A DNA stretch of 64,000 nt from Roseobacter insulae (GCF_019375555.1 NZ_JAHXDN010000005.1:124001-188000), one strand, 5' to 3'. Numbered from the stretch's first letter, positions 42,829 through 53,137 are shown. Notes: a model not told the origin generated them from the sequence alone. Numbers and translations: made by a program.

Positions 42829-44634
42829 TCAGAACGTCCGCTTCTTGGGCGCGATCTTCTTGGGATCGATGCCGCCGTCGTTATGGCTGGTGAGCGGCTG
42901 CTCGTGAACGCCGCGATAGCCGAGTGACGCCTTGTTGCCCTTGAACCAGATCAGCGAGTGCTTGCGCCAGTTCTTGTCGTCCCGCTCCGGATGGTCCTCA
43001 TGCGCATGGGCACCCCGGCTCTCCTTGCGCGCCTCGGCCCCGGTGATCGTGGCCACCGCGTTGGGGATGAGATTGGCCAGTTCCAGCGTCTCCATCAGGT
43101 CGGAGTTCCACACGAGGCTTCGGTCGGTCACACCGACATCCGCCCATTTGCCGGCCACTTCTTCCATCGCCTTCTTACCGTCGGCCAGCGTGTCATTGGC
43201 ACGGAAGACGGCAGCGTCTTTCTGCATCGTTTGCTGCATTTCGAGGCGCAGCTCTGCGGTGGGCATCGCCCCCTTGGCATATCGGGTGTTGTCAAAACGA
43301 TCGAGCGTGGCCTGAACAGATGCCGGGTTGGGCGTCGGCACGGCGCTGTCGGGGTCCACGATCTTGCCCGCGCGGATGGCGGCTGCCCGGCCAAAGACCA
43401 CGAGGTCGATGAGCGAGTTGGACCCAAGGCGGTTCGCGCCGTGCACGCTTGCACAACCCGCCTCACCCACGGCCATCAGGCCGGGGGAGACGCGGTCGGG
43501 GTCGTCCTTGGTCGGCGCCAGCACTTCACCCCAGTAATTCGTCGGAATACCGCCCATGTTATAGTGCACGGTTGGCAGCACCGGGATCGGCTCCTTGTTG
43601 AGGTTCACGCCCGCGAAGATGCGCGCAGATTCAGAGATGCCCGGCAGGCGGAGCTTGAGCGTCTCGGGCGGCAGGTGGTTGAGGTTCAGGTGGATGTGAT
43701 CGCCATCCTTGCCGACCCCCCGGCCCTCGCGGATCTCCATCGTCATGCAGCGGCTGACGTAATCCCGCGGCGCGAGATCCTTGTACTGCGGGGCATAGCG
43801 CTCCATGAAGCGCTCGCCCTCGGAATTGGTCAGATACCCGCCCTCGCCGCGCGCGCCTTCGGTGATGAGGCACCCGGCACCGTAAATACCCGTCGGGTGG
43901 AACTGCACGAACTCCATATCCTGCAAAGGCAGCCCGGCCCGCGCGGTCATGCCGCCGCCGTCGCCCGTGCAGGTATGCGCGGAGGTGGCGGAGAAATAGG
44001 CGCGGCCATAGCCACCCGTGGCAAGCACCACCATCTTGGAGGCAAAGAGGTGCAGCGTGCCGTCATCCAGCTTCCAGCAGAGCACGCCCTGGCAGACGCC
44101 GTCCTCGGACATGATCAGGTCGATGGCGAAATACTCGATGTAGAACTCCGCGTTGTTCTTGAGCGACTGACCATACAGCGTATGCAGGATCGCGTGGCCC
44201 GTCCGGTCGGCAGCGGCGCAGGTGCGCTGCACCGCAGGACCCTCACCAAATTCGGTGGTGTGGCCACCAAAGGGCCGCTGGTAAATCTTGCCCTCTTCGG
44301 TGCGGCTGAACGGCACCCCGTAGTGCTCCAACTCATAGACCGCCTTGGGCGCTTCGCGGGCAAGGTATTCCATCGCATCCGTATCGCCCAGCCAGTCGGA
44401 CCCTTTCACGGTGTCATACATGTGCCACTGCCAGTTGTCGGGCCCCATATTCGACAGCGAGGCCGCGATACCGCCCTGCGCGGCCACGGTGTGGGAACGC
44501 GTCGGAAAGACCTTGGTCACACAGGCGGTACGCAGCCCCTGCTCCGCCATGCCGAGCGTCGCGCGCAGGCCAGCGCCGCCAGCCCCCACCACAACCACGT
44601 CGTATTCATGTGTTTCGTATTCATAAGCAGCCAT
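42829..44634 (-). CDS. sdhA: Succinate dehydrogenase flavoprotein subunit
   Basis: SdhA oxidises succinate to fumarate with covalent FAD. The 601 residues start with the Rossmann motif [12 protein letters not shown] near 15, and the FAD-linked His48 is in [11 protein letters not shown]. The catalytic region [21 protein letters not shown] and the C-terminal [16 protein letters not shown] are present. The ATG at 44634 was chosen because the family begins [11 protein letters not shown]. It lies between sdhD (56 bp upstream) and an inserted FkbM gene (5 bp downstream). Confidence 0.97.
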   Translation of the reverse strand: MAAYEYETHEYDVVVVGAGGAGLRATLGMAEQGLRTACVTKVFPTRSHTVAAQGGIAASLSNMGPDNWQWHMYDTVKGSDWLGDTDAMEYLAREAPKAVYELEHYGVPFSRTEEGKIYQRPFGGHTTEFGEGPAVQRTCAAADRTGHAILHTLYGQSLKNNAEFYIEYFAIDLIMSEDGVCQGVLCWKLDDGTLHLFASKMVVLATGGYGRAYFSATSAHTCTGDGGGMTARAGLPLQDMEFVQFHPTGIYGAGCLITEGARGEGGYLTNSEGERFMERYAPQYKDLAPRDYVSRCMTMEIREGRGVGKDGDHIHLNLNHLPPETLKLRLPGISESARIFAGVNLNKEPIPVLPTVHYNMGGIPTNYWGEVLAPTKDDPDRVSPGLMAVGEAGCASVHGANRLGSNSLIDLVVFGRAAAIRAGKIVDPDSAVPTPNPASVQATLDRFDNTRYAKGAMPTAELRLEMQQTMQKDAAVFRANDTLADGKKAMEEVAGKWADVGVTDRSLVWNSDLMETLELANLIPNAVATITGAEARKESRGAHAHEDHPERDDKNWRKHSLIWFKGNKASLGYRGVHEQPLTSHNDGGIDPKKIAPKKRTF

Positions 44635-44690
44635 GGATGTCTCTCCTGGTCTCAGGTAGGGGGCGCGCGCCGAGCCCGCGCAGCATGTGT

Positions 44691-45062
44691 TCAGAGTGCA
44701 AGACGCACAATCGCGTAGAGGCCGACAGCCATCGCGGCATAGCTGACACATGTCATCGCCACGATCGCCACCTTCTGGGCCAACCCATGCACATAGTCTT
44801 CAATCAGCGCCTGAACACCGCCCGCGAAATGTTTGAACGTCACGATGATGGTCAGGCCTGCCACAACCGCCGGGAACGGGCGGTTGAAGGTGGCGGTGAC
44901 CTCCTCGTAGCTCGCGCCCAGCATCGGGCCGAAGGTGAAGACAAAAAGCGGGATCAGGATCAGCAGCGCACCGGAACTCACGGTCATCGACCAGTGATGT
45001 TCGGTGCCGGTTTTCGCGGACCCCATTCCGGTGGCGCGTTTGCGGTCAGTCAGATAGCTCAT
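44691..45062 (-). CDS. sdhD: Succinate dehydrogenase membrane anchor subunit D
   Basis: This 123-residue hydrophobic protein has three membrane segments and the sequence [24 protein letters not shown] near residue 68, where His and Asp-Tyr are typical of the heme b and quinone site of SdhD. It follows sdhC by 10 bp and precedes sdhA by 56 bp. Order and size mark it as SdhD. Confidence 0.92.
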   Translation of the reverse strand: MSYLTDRKRATGMGSAKTGTEHHWSMTVSSGALLILIPLFVFTFGPMLGASYEEVTATFNRPFPAVVAGLTIIVTFKHFAGGVQALIEDYVHGLAQKVAIVAMTCVSYAAMAVGLYAIVRLAL

Positions 45063-45072
45063 CTCAGCCCCC

Positions 45073-45456
45073 TCAAATCACGGCAATGGTCAAAAGGGTC
45101 AGCAGCACCGAGCCGCCGATCACAGCGTAGCCGAGTTTATAGGCGGTATCGAGGTCAAGGCCGATGCCCTGATCCCAGATCAGGTGCCGCAGGCCCGCCA
45201 GCGCATGATACCACAACCCCCAGAGCGACAGGGTCATCACCAGATCGCCGAACCAGCTGGTCAGCACACCGTCGGCATAGGCGAAATATTCCGGCGAGGT
45301 GGCCGCCGCCAGAAACCACCAGACCACCAGTAAGGACGAGATCAGCAGGGCGTTGCCGGTGATCCGCGTCAGGATCGATGTCATCGAGGTGAGCTGGGGG
45401 CGATAAATCGTCAGATGCGGCGACAGGGGGCGGTTCCCCCGATTTACATCGGCCAT
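45073..45456 (-). CDS. sdhC: Succinate dehydrogenase cytochrome b556 subunit C
   Basis: SdhC is the first gene of the operon. The 127 residues have RPLSPHLTIYRPQLTSMTSIL near the N-terminus, the common SdhC signature with Ser and His at the quinone site, and WYHALAGLRHLIWD with the heme-ligand His. Three membrane segments are seen. The ATG at 45456 was chosen because the family begins ADVNRGNRPLSPH; an earlier start in the same frame is basic and not conserved. The upstream 156 bp hold several palindromes. Confidence 0.95.
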   Translation of the reverse strand: MADVNRGNRPLSPHLTIYRPQLTSMTSILTRITGNALLISSLLVVWWFLAAATSPEYFAYADGVLTSWFGDLVMTLSLWGLWYHALAGLRHLIWDQGIGLDLDTAYKLGYAVIGGSVLLTLLTIAVI

Positions 45457-45551
45457 GATAGATTCCTTTTGTTCCCTGCGTTTCTTTTTACTTCTTATTA
45501 CGGCAATGTCACGCACCTGAACCTTCTCCAGCCGCGGTTATTTGGCACGCT

Positions 45552-45570
45552 TTAAACAAAATTTGTTTAA
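45552..45570. promoter_or_regulatory. TTAAACAAA/TTTGTTTAA dyad upstream of sdhC
   Basis: TTAAACAAA (45552-45560) and TTTGTTTAA (45562-45570) are perfect inverted repeats with one base between. The site is 96-114 bp upstream of sdhC and next to the paired TGTGATCAC element. Its AT-rich sequence suggests a regulator site; the protein is not known. Confidence 0.6.
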
Positions 45571-45578
45571 CGCCACCG

Positions 45579-45612
45579 ATTTGTGATCACGCGCGATCTG
45601 GGTGTGATCACA
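45579..45612. promoter_or_regulatory. Paired TGTGATCAC palindromes upstream of sdhC
   Basis: ATTTGTGATCAC (45579-45590) and GTGTGATCACA (45602-45612) hold two GTGATCAC palindromes, whose starts are 21 bp apart. They lie 123-156 bp upstream of sdhC and end just before the DUF1194 stop. The same pair with the same spacing and nearly the same flanks lies upstream of sucC (53138-53171). Confidence 0.75.
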
Positions 45613-46278
45613 TTACCGCGCGCCGCTGAGTTGCCGGGTGGTCTCGCGCTGCAATTTGCGCCTGATTTGCGCCGGGTAATCCTCGAACCCATTGGCGGTG
45701 ATGACAAACGCGCCCTCTCCCCTGATCAGGTTTTCATAAAACCACCCGGTCAGATCATCGTCATCCGTTTCGATTGCCAGCGCATTGACCGTGATATCCC
45801 CTGCCGCCAGCGCCGGATGGCGGTCGCGCGGAAGGATGCCTTCGTTCGAGACGCCATCGCCTGAAACGTCGATCACCCGCCTTTTGCAATGCGGTACCAG
45901 GGCCAGGGCGTCTTCGGCGGCGATCAGCGCCTCGCCGATCGCGGTGGAGTAATTGCGCCAGACCCGGCGGTTCGTCGCCACGGCCTCTGCAAGCCGTGCA
46001 ACATCGTCGTCGGACATGATCGCTGTCCATGGAATGGTCTGGCGCTGGCGGGACGATCCTGTCCACTGGATCAGCGTCACATGCGCTTCCTGTTCGATCA
46101 GCGCGTCTATCACGATGCCATCGCGCAAGGCGGCGGCCAGCCCCTGCATCTGGATCTGGTATTCACGCTCGTCAACCGACCCGGAGACATCCACGGCAAG
46201 CACAAGAGCCAGCTGGCAGGCCAGCGCGGCCGGGGCGCCGAGGACCAGCGCGAGGAATGTCGAGGCGACGTGTTTCAT
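45613..46278 (-). CDS. DUF1194 von Willebrand factor A-like secreted protein
   Basis: This 221-residue exported protein has a signal peptide (cleavage after residue 20, ALA) and a VWA-like domain. The metal-ion-dependent adhesion site starts with Asp30 in DVSGSVDEREY, and the Thr and Asp positions later (STAIGEAL, DVSGDGVSNEG) complete it. The family is DUF1194 of unknown function. It is the last gene before the sdh promoter region, read in the same direction as sdhC but upstream of it. A role in binding surface proteins is possible. Confidence 0.87.
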   Translation of the reverse strand: MKHVASTFLALVLGAPAALACQLALVLAVDVSGSVDEREYQIQMQGLAAALRDGIVIDALIEQEAHVTLIQWTGSSRQRQTIPWTAIMSDDDVARLAEAVATNRRVWRNYSTAIGEALIAAEDALALVPHCKRRVIDVSGDGVSNEGILPRDRHPALAAGDITVNALAIETDDDDLTGWFYENLIRGEGAFVITANGFEDYPAQIRRKLQRETTRQLSGAR

Positions 46279-46332
46279 CCTGCCAGACTACGCAGCCTGC
46301 GCCGCAAGCCCATGCTTTTTTTCGTCGGGTGA

Positions 46333-47052
46333 TCAAAAATCGGCCAAGGCGCGCAAATGACCGTCGAGTTCTTCGCACAGGATGATTTCCTGCGTTTCCG
46401 GATCGTAGAACCCATTTGGCTCATCGCAGCTTTGCGCCGACAGGCGTAGCGTGTCCGGCAACACGAAATCCCGGTTGAGCGCATCCACCTCCTCCGCCAG
46501 AATCTGACCGACGTATGAGTTGCTGTCGCCCGTAAAGACCAATGACCGGCCCGGTGTCTCGGTAGCGATGTCATCCAGCACCGCGCCCCAGCTCGCATCC
46601 GCCAGATCGAATTCCTCAACACAGGTATCAAGCCGTTCCTGCGGCAACTCCAGTTCCAGCGCCAGATCCTCGCGCGCGTCAGGATTGGCCCCGTAAAACA
46701 GACAGATCATCGTGTAGTAGCGCTGAAGGTCAGGCCCGTGCACATCCCACAAGGCCAGCGCGTTCTCTTCCGATTCCCGCAGGAAACCGAAAGCCGCGTC
46801 ATACATGATCTCCACCGCGTCATCTTCCTCGAAAAACGCGTCGATCAACAGCACGCTCAGAACGTCCGCCGCATCTTCTTCCTGCCCGAACACCGGCAAT
46901 TGCAGGACATCGATCAGCGCGTGGCCCATCTCATGGTAGAGAATGGCCAGGACGTTGGCAGAGACGAATGCATCGTCCCGATCCTGCGCCCCGGCCGCGC
47001 CGGACACAAGCATCCCGCATAGCAGAAGCATGGTTTTGAGCCTTACGAACAT
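46333..47052 (-). CDS. DUF4344-family putative metallopeptidase
   Basis: This 239-residue exported protein (signal peptide to about residue 22) has the zinc motif HEMGH with His40, Glu41 and His44 near the start of the mature part, and a very acidic sequence (FGQEEDAADVL, DAFFEEDDAVEI). This fits the DUF4344 family of putative metallopeptidases. The motif lies unusually near the N-terminus. It is 54 bp upstream of the DUF1194 gene and may be expressed with it. Its target is not known. Confidence 0.82.
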   Translation of the reverse strand: MFVRLKTMLLLCGMLVSGAAGAQDRDDAFVSANVLAILYHEMGHALIDVLQLPVFGQEEDAADVLSVLLIDAFFEEDDAVEIMYDAAFGFLRESEENALALWDVHGPDLQRYYTMICLFYGANPDAREDLALELELPQERLDTCVEEFDLADASWGAVLDDIATETPGRSLVFTGDSNSYVGQILAEEVDALNRDFVLPDTLRLSAQSCDEPNGFYDPETQEIILCEELDGHLRALADF

Positions 47053-47094
47053 GCGCTTTGTCCTTCAGTTGCAGCGGGCGACGGCACGCCATGG

Positions 47095-48129
47095 TCACAA
47101 CGGCACAAGCGCCCAGTAATCCAGATCAAGCAAGACATCGGGCAAATACTTACCATCCGCGCCCTTCAGCGAGAAGGGGGCACCGCCCTTGGTCGCCACC
47201 AGCCGCAGTCGCAGCGCGCCGACCCCCGGCGCGCCGGTTTCGGCCTTGTCCAGAACCTCGGACCATGCGCGCACGGTATCGCCTGCAAGGCAGGGGTTGG
47301 CATGGGCGCCGCCGTTCAGGCCGACAACCATCTGCGCATTGGCCAGCCCGTTGAAGCTGAGCGCCCGCGCCATGGAGATCACATGCCCGCCGTAGATCAG
47401 CCGCGACCCGTCCGGGCGGGCGGTTGTGTCGAAATGCACCTTCGCCGTGTTCTGCCACAGGCGGGTGGCCATCATATGTTCTGCTTCTTCGACGGTCACA
47501 CCGTCTACGTGGTCGATCTGCTCGCCCACCTCATAGTCGCCCCAGCGGTGCGGTTCGCCCGCGAGGGTGAAATCGTAAGCGGTGAAATCGAGGCCCTTCG
47601 GGATCACCAGCTGCTCGGCGGGAATCACCTGTGACAGCTCCGGGACTACCGTTTCGGGCGCGTCGCTTGCGGCGTCCCGCTTGCGCACCATCACCCAGCG
47701 CACGTATTCCAGAACAACCGCGCCGTGCTGGTTGACGCCCTTGGTCCGCACCCAGACAACACCGGTTTTGCCATTGGAGTTCTCTTTCACACCAATGACT
47801 TCAGATACCGACCGCAGCGTGTCACCCGGCCAGACGGGCGACAGCCACCGCCCTTCCGCATACCCCAGGTTGGCCACGGCATTCAGCGAGATATCGGGCA
47901 CGGTTTTGCCAAAAACCACGTGGAAGGCGATCATATCGTCCAGCGGGCTGGCCGGCAGGCCGCAGGCCTGCGCAAACAGGTCCGAGGAATAGAGCGCATG
48001 GCGCGCGGGATAGAGCATATGGTACAGCGCCCGCTCACCGGTCTGCACCGTGCGCGGCACCGCGTGGTCTATCACCTGCCCGACGGCGTAGTCTTCGAAA
48101 AAACGGCCGGGGTTGGTTTTGGCCGCCAT
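47095..48129 (-). CDS. mch: Mesaconyl-CoA hydratase (ethylmalonyl-CoA pathway)
   Basis: Mch hydrates mesaconyl-C1-CoA to beta-methylmalyl-CoA in the ethylmalonyl-CoA pathway. The 344-residue protein has two MaoC-like hot-dog domains in tandem, with GRFFEDYAVGQVIDHAVPRT at the start and HRWGDYEVGEQIDHVDGVTV for the second. LYSSDLFAQACG and the two-domain form with this length fit Mch and not a simple enoyl-CoA hydratase. The ATG at 48129 shares one base with the stop of the DUF1737 gene. It is in a block with mcl2. Confidence 0.9.
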   Translation of the reverse strand: MAAKTNPGRFFEDYAVGQVIDHAVPRTVQTGERALYHMLYPARHALYSSDLFAQACGLPASPLDDMIAFHVVFGKTVPDISLNAVANLGYAEGRWLSPVWPGDTLRSVSEVIGVKENSNGKTGVVWVRTKGVNQHGAVVLEYVRWVMVRKRDAASDAPETVVPELSQVIPAEQLVIPKGLDFTAYDFTLAGEPHRWGDYEVGEQIDHVDGVTVEEAEHMMATRLWQNTAKVHFDTTARPDGSRLIYGGHVISMARALSFNGLANAQMVVGLNGGAHANPCLAGDTVRAWSEVLDKAETGAPGVGALRLRLVATKGGAPFSLKGADGKYLPDVLLDLDYWALVPL

Positions 48130-48332
48130 TACTGCGCGCCCAGCTTGATGTCGGGCGTATAGGTGCCGTCCACCTCCTTGATCACCGCCTGCCCGCACCG
48201 CATGACGCCGCTGGCATGATCGAAAGTCTGGGTCGGATCACCATATAATTCCCATCCCTTGTTCAACGCCTCCGTCACCTTGTGGCAGAACGCGGATGTA
48301 TCCGCTTCGGACAGGAACCGGTATAGTCGCAT
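48129..48332 (-). CDS. DUF1737 small protein
   Basis: This 67-residue protein has the DUF1737 pattern (MRLYRFLSEADTSAFCHKV, LNKGWELYGDP). It lies between nnrU and mch on the same strand, with the stop and the start of mch sharing one base, so it is translated with mch. DUF1737 proteins are short, soluble and of unknown function. The repeated position beside metabolic genes may hint at a regulator of enzyme level, but nothing in the sequence shows it. Confidence 0.82.
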   Translation of the reverse strand: MRLYRFLSEADTSAFCHKVTEALNKGWELYGDPTQTFDHASGVMRCGQAVIKEVDGTYTPDIKLGAQ

Positions 48333-48347
48333 TGAGGTCTCCTCGTT

Positions 48348-48905
48348 TCAGGCAGGGAAAGGCCAGACGCCCAGCCAGACATGCACCCACGCAACCAGCG
48401 CAAACAGGACAAGGCTGATCACCGCAAGCCGCACATATGTCGCGGTACCGGCAGGTTCGGGTGGCGTCCACTCCGGCTCTGCCCGGTTGATCATGATCAC
48501 AGACCCGACGGCCCATGCCAGCAATCCGCCAAAGAGCAGCACGGAGGCCAGATCACCATTTGCAAGCAAATGCGCGATGGCCCAGATTTTGAAACCGGTC
48601 AGTTGCGGATGCCGTATCTTGGTGGCAGGCCAGGCTTTCGCCCCCTTGGCCGCGCTTGACCCGAAAACCCAGAACGCCAGCAGCATAAGCGTGTTGTTCA
48701 CATGCACCATGAAGGCGGGCGGCTGCCAGACGGGGATGAACTCCGCCGCGCGATACCCCAGGATCATCAGAATCAAACCGGCCAGGATGCCGGCCGTCAC
48801 CAGCAGCTTGCCCGGCTCACCCATCGAGGCCCGGCGCGCCGGCGCCATCCGTTTGAAATAATGTGCAAGGGTCCACAGGACCAAACCGACGATCAGATAA
48901 ACCAT
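48348..48905 (-). CDS. NnrU-family membrane protein
   Basis: This 185-residue protein has about five membrane segments and the NnrU start (VYLIVGLVLWTLAHYFKRM), with RHPQLTGFKIWAIAHLLANGD near residue 100. NnrU is named for denitrification genes of Rhodobacter, but most copies, as here, lie away from such genes and relate to isoprenylcysteine methyltransferase-like proteins. It is 4 bp after mcl2 and 15 bp before the DUF1737 gene. Confidence 0.87.
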   Translation of the reverse strand: MVYLIVGLVLWTLAHYFKRMAPARRASMGEPGKLLVTAGILAGLILMILGYRAAEFIPVWQPPAFMVHVNNTLMLLAFWVFGSSAAKGAKAWPATKIRHPQLTGFKIWAIAHLLANGDLASVLLFGGLLAWAVGSVIMINRAEPEWTPPEPAGTATYVRLAVISLVLFALVAWVHVWLGVWPFPA

Positions 48906-48909
48906 GATG

Positions 48910-49767
48910 CTACTCCGCTGCTAAGGCCTGAATTGCATCCATCTTTGCCAGTGTTTCGCGGGCGGTGGCAACATGAAGATTTTCAACGATGCGCCCGTCA
49001 ACGACAGCCACCGCCTGCCCTTCGGCGACCGCGGCCTCGTAGGCTTCGATCTGACGGGTGGCAAGTTCAAGGTCCGCATCCGTCGGCGAGAACGCCGCAT
49101 TCGCGATCTCCAGCTGCGCGGGATGGATCAGGGTCTTTCCGTCGAATCCCATGTCACGCCCCTGCGCGCATTCCACCGACAGACCGTCATCATCCTTGAA
49201 GGCGTTGTAGACCCCGTCGACGATGGCAATGCCATGCGCCTTCGCGGCCAGCAGGCACAGGCCGAGGCCCGGCAGCATTGGCAGGCGGTCCGCACGGGAT
49301 CTGGCGTTCATGTCCTTGGCCAGATCATTGGTGCCCATCACCATCCCCTGGCACAGAGGATGGCCCGCAATGGCCGCGGCATGGAGCATCCCCATCGGTG
49401 TCTCCATCATCGCCCAAAGCGGCACGTCGCCGGTGATTGCGGCGAGCGCATCCAGATCATCAGGTCCATCAACCTTGGGCAGCAGGATCGCATCAGCCCC
49501 CATGGATTTGGCGGCTGCGGCATCGTCGGTGCCCCAAGGTGTGGACAGCGCGTTGATGCGGACGATGATCATGCGCGGCCCGTACCCGCCGGTCGCGAGG
49601 GCCTCGGCAAGCAGATCCCGGGCAGCGGTCTTTTCGTCCGGCGCCACCGCGTCCTCAAGATCGAAGATGATGGCATCCGTCGGCAGGCTTCTGGCTTTTT
49701 CCAAAGCGCGGGCTTTGGAGCCCGGAATATAGAGGACGGATCGCAAAGGGCGTAGGTTGGCGGGCAT
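48910..49767 (-). CDS. mcl2: (S)-malyl-CoA thioesterase, Mcl2 type
   Basis: Mcl2 hydrolyses (S)-malyl-CoA to malate and CoA, closing the ethylmalonyl-CoA pathway with Mcl1. The 285-residue protein is of the HpcH/HpaI citrate lyase beta family. Segments RSVLYIPGSKARALEKA, DAIIFDLEDAVAPDEK and GMVMGTNDLAKD, with the final IVENLHVATARETLAK, closely fit the Rhodobacter sphaeroides Mcl2 as I remember it and not the longer Mcl1. The ATG at 49767 was chosen over an upstream TTG at 49785. Mch is three genes downstream. Confidence 0.85.
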   Translation of the reverse strand: MPANLRPLRSVLYIPGSKARALEKARSLPTDAIIFDLEDAVAPDEKTAARDLLAEALATGGYGPRMIIVRINALSTPWGTDDAAAAKSMGADAILLPKVDGPDDLDALAAITGDVPLWAMMETPMGMLHAAAIAGHPLCQGMVMGTNDLAKDMNARSRADRLPMLPGLGLCLLAAKAHGIAIVDGVYNAFKDDDGLSVECAQGRDMGFDGKTLIHPAQLEIANAAFSPTDADLELATRQIEAYEAAVAEGQAVAVVDGRIVENLHVATARETLAKMDAIQALAAE

Positions 49768-50098
49768 CGGAGCGGTTCCACTCAAACTGCAAGGTTACAA
49801 AGTTGCGCAGAACTGCGCATTTTTTTACGGAAAGTTCAAGAGATTTTGTGCCGCGGCGCAGCAAAGATCAAATGCAATCTTTTTCCGTTCGGTCGATTAA
49901 CCATTATTTCAACCCTGAAGCGGATGCTGCCTGCGTCGGATATCTCGGCGAACGGATGTATCAGCAAGGCCGCTGACCTTTCAAATGAATGGGATATCGC
50001 AGGCATTAATCTTGAACCGGGGCCGCCCGGTCATCACCGGGAATCCGGTTGGGCCAGATGACAGCGGGTGCAGCCTTTCGAACGAAGGCAGACACATT
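49768..50098. other. 331-bp divergent intergenic region, mcl2 promoter side
   Basis: No gene is seen here. TGCGCAG (49804-49810) and CTGCGCA (49813-49819) form a perfect dyad with a 2-bp spacer, 37-52 bp upstream of mcl2, with TTGC half-sites on each side. The TTTTTTT run at 49820 to the right of it belongs to an AT-rich stretch. The rest (about 49830-50098) should carry the promoter of the small exported protein, but I could not fix boxes. Confidence 0.5.
49804..49819. promoter_or_regulatory. TGCGCAG/CTGCGCA dyad upstream of mcl2
   Basis: A perfect 7-bp inverted repeat with AA between lies close to the mcl2 start and overlaps its likely promoter. TTGCGCA, seen from the left side, is shared with the sites upstream of ccr (34289) and mdh (51356). 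It is taken as an operator, not a terminator, since no plus-strand gene ends before it. Confidence 0.5.
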
Positions 50099-50431
50099 AT
50101 GACACGCATGAAAAAAATGCTGCATCTGGGCGCTCTGAGCGCGGCAGCCGCAATTTATATTACGTCCACAACCGACGCTCTTGCGCAGAACGCGCGGAAC
50201 TGCGCACCGCGCGAGGCCGTCGTTGACCGGCTTGCCGAAGGATACGGCGAAACCCGCCAGTCCATGGGGCTTGGTGCCAACAACGCGGTGATCGAGGTTT
50301 TCGCCTCGGATGAGACCGGCACATGGACCATTACGGTGACAACGCCGAATGGCCTGACATGTCTTGTCGCGTCCGGGCAGTCTTTCGAGACACTTGCCGA
50401 AGCGCTGCCGGCAAAAGGCAACGACGCCTAA
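50099..50431 (+). CDS. Small exported hypothetical protein
   Basis: This 110-residue protein has a signal peptide (KKMLHLGALSAAAAIYITST to the cut after DALA, about residue 30). The mature part has two cysteines (NCAPREAVVDRLAEGYGE and GLTCLVASGQ), which may pair in the periplasm. The segment SMGLGANNAVIEVFASDETG resembles small secreted proteins common in roseobacters, but I cannot name a family. It is a single gene between mcl2 (divergent) and the TSUP gene (convergent). Confidence 0.7.
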   Translation: MTRMKKMLHLGALSAAAAIYITSTTDALAQNARNCAPREAVVDRLAEGYGETRQSMGLGANNAVIEVFASDETGTWTITVTTPNGLTCLVASGQSFETLAEALPAKGNDA

Positions 50432-50490
50432 ACCACCCGGCGGGCATCATCTGCCGGCGAATGTGCACACGGTTCTGGGATGGCCTGCCG

Positions 50491-51246
50491 TCAGGTGAGA
50501 CCGTCCCACACCAGCTTGATCCCGGTGAGGGTCAACAGAATATAGGTCAGCGCAAAAAAGACCCGTTCGGGGACCATATCATGCGCGCGAACCCCCAGCC
50601 AGGCGCCCAGCAGGGCGAAGGGCGCCAGTACCAGATTGGCCTTTACGGTCTCTAGCGTGAACATCCCCAGAAACGCATAGGGAATGAATTTCGCGATATT
50701 CACCAGCCAGAACACCAGTACCGTGGTCGCCTGATACTGGGTTTTTGTCACTTTCTTGGACAGCAGGTAGACGGCCGCTGGCGGCCCGCCGGCATGGCTG
50801 ACGAAACTGGTGAACCCCGCCACCGATCCTGCTGCAACTCCGGCCCAGGCGGGCAGGCTGCGCTTGGACAACGTCACCAGACCACGGCCCACGGCGACGT
50901 GCCACGCCACAAACCCGATCGAAATGGCGCCGATCAGCACCCGGAAGACATCCGGCTCGGCGACCCGGTACAAGGCCGCGCCCAGCGCCACCCCCGGCAG
51001 CCCCCCCAGAACCAGGAGACGTGCCGCGGCACCGTCCCACTTGCGCCAGTAGGGTCGCAGGGTCGACAGGTCGATCAGCATCAGCAGGGGCAACATCACG
51101 CCCAGCGCCTGCCCCGGTTCGATGACCAGTGCCAGCACACTGGCCGCAGCGAACGCCGCCCCGGAACCGAACCCACCCTTGGAGATGCCCGCGAACACCA
51201 CCGCCGGCCCGGCAACGGCAAAAAACATCCAATCCAAAACCAGCAT
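50491..51246 (-). CDS. TSUP-family (TauE/SafE) anion exporter
   Basis: This 251-residue membrane protein has about seven to eight segments. The TSUP motif near residue 20 reads GISKGGFGSG, and the second half has FVSHAGGPPAAVYLLSKKV with the conserved HAGGP. It is shorter than the exporter at 27033 and belongs to another branch. Substrates in the family are sulfite, sulfoacetate and similar anions. An AGAGG lies 6 bp before the ATG at 51246. It is transcribed away from mdh. Confidence 0.87.
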   Translation of the reverse strand: MLVLDWMFFAVAGPAVVFAGISKGGFGSGAAFAAASVLALVIEPGQALGVMLPLLMLIDLSTLRPYWRKWDGAAARLLVLGGLPGVALGAALYRVAEPDVFRVLIGAISIGFVAWHVAVGRGLVTLSKRSLPAWAGVAAGSVAGFTSFVSHAGGPPAAVYLLSKKVTKTQYQATTVLVFWLVNIAKFIPYAFLGMFTLETVKANLVLAPFALLGAWLGVRAHDMVPERVFFALTYILLTLTGIKLVWDGLT

Positions 51247-51308
51247 CTGACACCTCTGTTCCATGCGGATCTTGGCGCTCTTCCGAAGAACGCCGCCGAC
51301 TCACCTGA

Positions 51309-52382
<1,074 letters not shown>

Positions 52383-52404
52383 TCATCGACACCAGAAGAC
52401 CAAG

Positions 52405-52434
52405 GGGAGCCTGATCCGTCAGGCTCCCTTTTTT
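52405..52434 (+). terminator. Rho-independent terminator of mdh
   Basis: GGGAGCCTGA (52405-52414) pairs with TCAGGCTCCC (52419-52428) across a 4-base loop and is followed by six T. This is the clearest terminator in the window. It lies 22 bp after the mdh stop. Confidence 0.93.
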
Positions 52435-52496
52435 GTTGCCAGCTGCATAGAGGGTGCGAGGATTGACATTGCCCTGGCGAGGTGTTCCTTGACGCC

Positions 52497-53087
52497 ATGT
52501 CAAAAAGGCAACTGCCCACCCGCGACCGCATCGTGAAAGCGGCCCTCACCCTGCTGAGCAGCAAGGGAAACAGTGCTGTGCGCCTGTCGGATGTGGCCAG
52601 ACAGGCGGGTGTCAGCCGACAGGCCATCTACCTGCATTTTTCGTCTCGCGCAGACCTTTTCATCGCCGCCACGCAGGCGCTCGACGCTGAACTCGACCTG
52701 GCGGCGATGCTTCACGCCAGCCGCACTGCGGCATCGGGCCGGGATCGTCTGACCGCCTTCGTCTCCGCGTGGTGCAGCTATGTGCCGCAGATCTACTGCG
52801 TGGCACGTCCGCTGATGGATATGGCCCCGCGCGATGCCGAGGCCCATGCCGCTTGGAGCAAGCGCATGAACGACCTGCGCGAAGGCTGCGAGGCTGCGAT
52901 CACAGCGCTGCGCGACGACGATGACCTGCCCCGCAACATGGACCCGGAAACCGCGACGGACACGCTTTGGTCCCTGCTGACCGTACCCAACTGGGAAAAC
53001 CTGGTGGTGACACGCGGCTGGCCACAGGCCAAGTACGAACAAGAGATGGTAAAGACCGCGCAAAGCCTGTTTGTCGCCCCCCGGTGA
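52497..53087 (+). CDS. TetR-family transcriptional regulator
   Basis: This 196-residue regulator has the TetR helix-turn-helix (RLSDVARQAGVSRQAIYLHFSS, about residues 26-47) and a helical ligand domain. It lies between mdh, with its terminator, and sucC, 199 bp before sucC. That gap holds the paired TGTGATCAC element, so it is a candidate for the regulator of the suc and sdh operons. Its own upstream region lacks the element. The ligand is unknown. The start MSKRQLPTRDRIV at 52497 was chosen. Confidence 0.87.
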   Translation: MSKRQLPTRDRIVKAALTLLSSKGNSAVRLSDVARQAGVSRQAIYLHFSSRADLFIAATQALDAELDLAAMLHASRTAASGRDRLTAFVSAWCSYVPQIYCVARPLMDMAPRDAEAHAAWSKRMNDLREGCEAAITALRDDDDLPRNMDPETATDTLWSLLTVPNWENLVVTRGWPQAKYEQEMVKTAQSLFVAPR

Positions 53088-53137
53088 TCCGCAGCGCGCG
53101 AATCCCTGCAATTCAACGAAAATTAAGGCAGGCGCGT

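Noticed and set aside
49804-49826. Hairpin plus T-run upstream of mcl2 as a terminator
   Set aside because: The T-run is on the plus strand, but no plus-strand gene ends before it; the dyad is better read as an operator.
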